Source: Spirochaetaceae bacterium
GTDB lineage: Bacteria > Spirochaetota > Spirochaetia > Treponematales > Breznakiellaceae
Reading direction: 5' to 3'
DNA length: 17,075 bases
Assembly (NCBI GenBank): GCA_031255115.1
Contig: JAIRTD010000208.1
Location: forward strand, 1 to 17,075
Position 1 is the stretch's first letter, and the number at the start of each line of letters is the position of its first letter. The position numbers and the translations under genes are program-made. This document shows, piece after piece, positions 15,012 to 17,075 of this stretch. Under the pieces are notes generated by a model that saw nothing but the letters and a program-made list of their open reading frames with translations, did no database searches and was not told the origin of the DNA.

Positions 15012-15037
15012 AGGCGCAAAAACGTTTTTTTCCGCCT
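15012..15037 (-). terminator. Hairpin downstream of aroDE, possible terminator
   Basis: Reading leftward, AGGCG-G-AAAAA, loop AACG, then TTTTT-G-CGCCT gives a 10-pair stem with one G·G mismatch. It lies 39 bases past the aroDE stop and before the rpiA promoter. There is no T-run after the stem, so termination strength is uncertain. Confidence 0.5.
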
Positions 15038-15075
15038 ATACTCCATAGATTTGGGTTTGCCAGGGAATATTTTTG

Positions 15076-16584
15076 CTACAGTCCGAGCTTTTCGATAATC
15101 TCCGAATTTAACTCATGTCCCATGAAGAGGTTGTACTGGAATTTGGCTTGCTGAATCGACATATCGTATCCGTTGATGACCCTGCATCCGGCCTGGGCTG
15201 CTCTGGAAAGAAAGGCGCTGAGTTCAGGCTCATAGGCAATATCCATCACTACTTCCTTGCCGGTAAAATTGTACAGGGTCCCGGGATCGAAAGCAGTGTC
15301 GGACTCCGTACCGTCGCTGCTTGTATTGATAATGACATGGGAATAGCGTTCCATTATGGCCGTACCCTGATTGTCAAAACCGCCCCAGACAAAGCCGTAT
15401 TGCCGGGCAAGTTCCTTGGCCCTGAACACGGTATGGTTTAATATCAGGGCCTGGCCCTTGAGACGGTGGATTTCCGAGGCCGCTGCCCTGGCAGCTCCTC
15501 CGGCGCCCAGTATGGTAACGTGCCGCCTCGCAAAATTTTTACGGTTAAGAAAACGGAGCAGCGATCCGGAAAACCCTCTGGCTTCGGTATTGTACCCGGT
15601 CCAGCCCGAAGGAGTACGGAGTATGGTATTGCAGGCGCCTATATGATCCACCTGCCGGGATTTTGAAATCAGGTGGGGGATTATTTCTTCTTTATAGGGA
15701 ACGCTTACCGACGCGCCTTCGAGTTTTATCTCTTCGGCAAGGCGCAGAAAAGACAGGAGGCTGTCGGAAGGAAAGGGAACATACACCGCGTCTACATTGT
15801 TTTGGGTAAAGAGGGGATTAAAAAAGGCCGGGTCCGCGCCGCTGTCAAGGGGATAGCCGGTGATTCCGAATATCCTGGTCCGCTCTCCTATACGATGAAA
15901 GCGGTACAGTTCGTCGAGTTCCCGAGGATCAGGCTGCCCCGGAGCGCAGCATTCCGCGTCCTTTTCGTCTTTGATTCCGGCATAGCTGAGATAGGAACCA
16001 AGCAGGGCGGCAAGAATACGGGTATTGGTTCCCAGGCGGCCCGTGCAGAGCAGTATCTTGTCCATGTCCCTGGTCTCCCTGGCGGCCTGGTATACGCTGA
16101 CAAGACCGGCGGCGTTTTGGGGAGAAAGGACAAGTTTGGCTATTTCGTCTCCGACCCTTCTGAGGCCCGAGAGTTTTGCGGCAAGCTCCCCGCCCGTGCC
16201 TTCAAAATTATAACAGGATCTGATAATTCTTGTGCCGAAAGTACGGGCGGCTTCTTCGAGGCTCGGCACGTCAAAGTCTTCTTCGATATCCACATAGGCA
16301 AAATTCCTGCGCCGGTCGGCGTCGGCAAAGGCCAGCCCCTGGGAAAGGAGCGCGATGCGGGAACCCTCGCCGCCGGAAAAGCGTCCGCCGTCCATACTCC
16401 GCCTGATGGTAAGTATCACCGGAATACCGGCCATTTCGGGAAAGCGGCGTATGGAAAAACGCTCGTCAGAGTCAAGGCAGTCAACCCTGAGTTCGGCAAG
16501 GTCTATATATTTGCGGTATTTATTGATAAATTCCAGATTTCTGGCCAGGGTTTTTCCGGTGAGGCAAAGGCATATTCTGGACAT
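15076..16584 (-). CDS. aroDE: Fused 3-dehydroquinate dehydratase (type I) / shikimate dehydrogenase
   Basis: The 502-residue bifunctional protein covers two shikimate-pathway steps. Residues 1-225 are a type I dehydroquinase (ELRVD 31-35, ILTIRRSMDGG 57-67, YVDIEED 97-103, K150 as Schiff-base lysine, GRLGTNTRI 182-190, CCAPGQ 212-217). Residues 237-502 are AroE-like (VPYKE with K298, GACNT 316-320, GYNTEARGF 330-338, nucleotide loop GAGGAARAA 360-368, YDMSIQQAKFQ). Several catalytic positions are unusual: the HNF/HDF histidine of AroD is Tyr125 (SCYNF), the Ser before APGQ is Cys213, the AroE catalytic Asp of NTD is Glu334, and the second Ser of the shikimate-binding SxS is missing. GGAGG lies four bases before the ATG. 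The partial gene upstream ends 42 bases before it, suggesting one operon. The fold call is firm; activity of either half is uncertain. Confidence 0.87.
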   Translation of the reverse strand: MSRICLCLTGKTLARNLEFINKYRKYIDLAELRVDCLDSDERFSIRRFPEMAGIPVILTIRRSMDGGRFSGGEGSRIALLSQGLAFADADRRRNFAYVDIEEDFDVPSLEEAARTFGTRIIRSCYNFEGTGGELAAKLSGLRRVGDEIAKLVLSPQNAAGLVSVYQAARETRDMDKILLCTGRLGTNTRILAALLGSYLSYAGIKDEKDAECCAPGQPDPRELDELYRFHRIGERTRIFGITGYPLDSGADPAFFNPLFTQNNVDAVYVPFPSDSLLSFLRLAEEIKLEGASVSVPYKEEIIPHLISKSRQVDHIGACNTILRTPSGWTGYNTEARGFSGSLLRFLNRKNFARRHVTILGAGGAARAAASEIHRLKGQALILNHTVFRAKELARQYGFVWGGFDNQGTAIMERYSHVIINTSSDGTESDTAFDPGTLYNFTGKEVVMDIAYEPELSAFLSRAAQAGCRVINGYDMSIQQAKFQYNLFMGHELNSEIIEKLGL

Positions 16585-16626
16585 GGAACCTCCCGTCCCT
16601 ACTCCCGGTCCTCCCGCAGATCCGGG

Positions 16627-17075
16627 TTAAAAATCGGCGCGGTATATGTACAGCGCCGATACAGTATCCGCCCTGCCTCCCACGACGCCTCTTCTTAAAT
16701 TCACCCTTAGGGCAAGCGGCCAGGGGCGGCCGGAAAAGACGTACACAAGGGCGTATTCGCCTTCCCGCCCGCCGGGGATTTCGGTAAAGCCCGGACCAAG
16801 CGCCGCTTCTACCTGTTCGCGGGTATCGCCTGTTTTTATACGGTACGCCTCGCTGGGGCTTACCTGCCATACCCGGTCCTTAAAAAGGTAAACATCGAGG
16901 GAAGGATACACAAAGACCACATCATCCTGCCACAGCTCAAGCCCCCTGACCGCGTACACCGACTGGGGCGTTCCCGCGCCGGCAAGGAGTTCTTCCAGAG
17001 TCGCGCCTATAAGCCCCTCAGGATCGCGGATTTCCGGCCGGAACCCGGAAGAAGGCTGGGTCTGGGCAGGGAGCC
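16627..17075 (-). CDS. Partial gene for a hypothetical secreted protein (5' end beyond window)
   Basis: An open frame enters from the right edge with no stop or convincing start and ends at 16627, giving at least 149 residues. A GTG at 16959 is possible as an internal start but is unlikely, because the frame upstream keeps coding character. The visible sequence begins LPAQTQPSSG, which looks like the region just after a signal peptide. It then shows two similar segments, GATLEELLAGAGTPQSVYAV and GDTREQVEAALGPG, which recall the G-x-T-x-x-x-V-x-x-x-L-G-x-P turn of BamE/SmpA-like repeats. Beta-rich strands (WQDDVVFVYPSLDVYLFKDR, ALYIYRADF) surround them. No family is assigned with certainty. 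It is 42 bases upstream of aroDE on the same strand and probably co-transcribed. Confidence 0.7.
   Translation of the reverse strand, partial: LPAQTQPSSGFRPEIRDPEGLIGATLEELLAGAGTPQSVYAVRGLELWQDDVVFVYPSLDVYLFKDRVWQVSPSEAYRIKTGDTREQVEAALGPGFTEIPGGREGEYALVYVFSGRPWPLALRVNLRRGVVGGRADTVSALYIYRADF

Noticed and set aside
15673..16698. Long rightward open frame (341 codons) antisense to aroDE
   Set aside because: It lies opposite a well-supported enzyme gene, shows no domain or SD, and is explained by the high third-position G/C of aroDE.

Overview
The window looks like chromosomal DNA of a spirochaete, most likely a Treponema or close relative (the termite-gut treponemes would fit). The clues are a DUF1566-type lipoprotein, a very large outer-membrane protein combining a UPF0164/FadL-like barrel with FlgD-type Ig repeats and an OmpA domain, a fused AroDE, and tandem PocR-AraC regulators. 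This is judged from family resemblance only; no ribosomal or other phylogenetic marker is present. Codons mostly end in G/C. I see no tRNA, rRNA, CRISPR array or insertion sequence.

Left part (1-6540). An incomplete lipoprotein gene runs leftward off the edge (1276 to 1). Diverging from it is a roughly 12-pass membrane protein with a LuxR-type DNA-binding tail (1444-2901). After a 239-base gap with small hairpins and an operator-like inverted repeat come two tandem paralogous PocR-AraC regulators (3141-4514, 4483-5874) and a corrinoid-protein-like gene (5898-6539), tightly spaced as one operon. The corrinoid protein keeps its fold signature but has lost the cobalamin-ligating histidine motif, which makes this the most unusual module here.

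Middle (6541-11930). On the minus strand lie a MazF/PemK-type toxin with its antitoxin and, upstream of them, a stretch (7273-7687) where two reading frames both encode membrane-anchored, coiled-coil-like proteins from one ribosome-binding site, an arrangement reminiscent of phage Rz/Rz1 spanins. Diverging from this is the 1344-residue outer-membrane/peptidoglycan-tethering protein.

Right part (11929-17075). All genes are on the minus strand. One operon reads rpiA, then an XRE-cupin regulator, then an acyl-CoA synthetase, with a 4-base ATGA overlap and a 7-base gap; rpiA has a promoter placed for a leaderless transcript. Upstream, aroDE follows an incomplete secreted-protein gene that enters from the right edge. 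The AroDE fusion carries non-standard residues at a key catalytic position in each half (AroD His to Tyr, AroE Asp to Glu).
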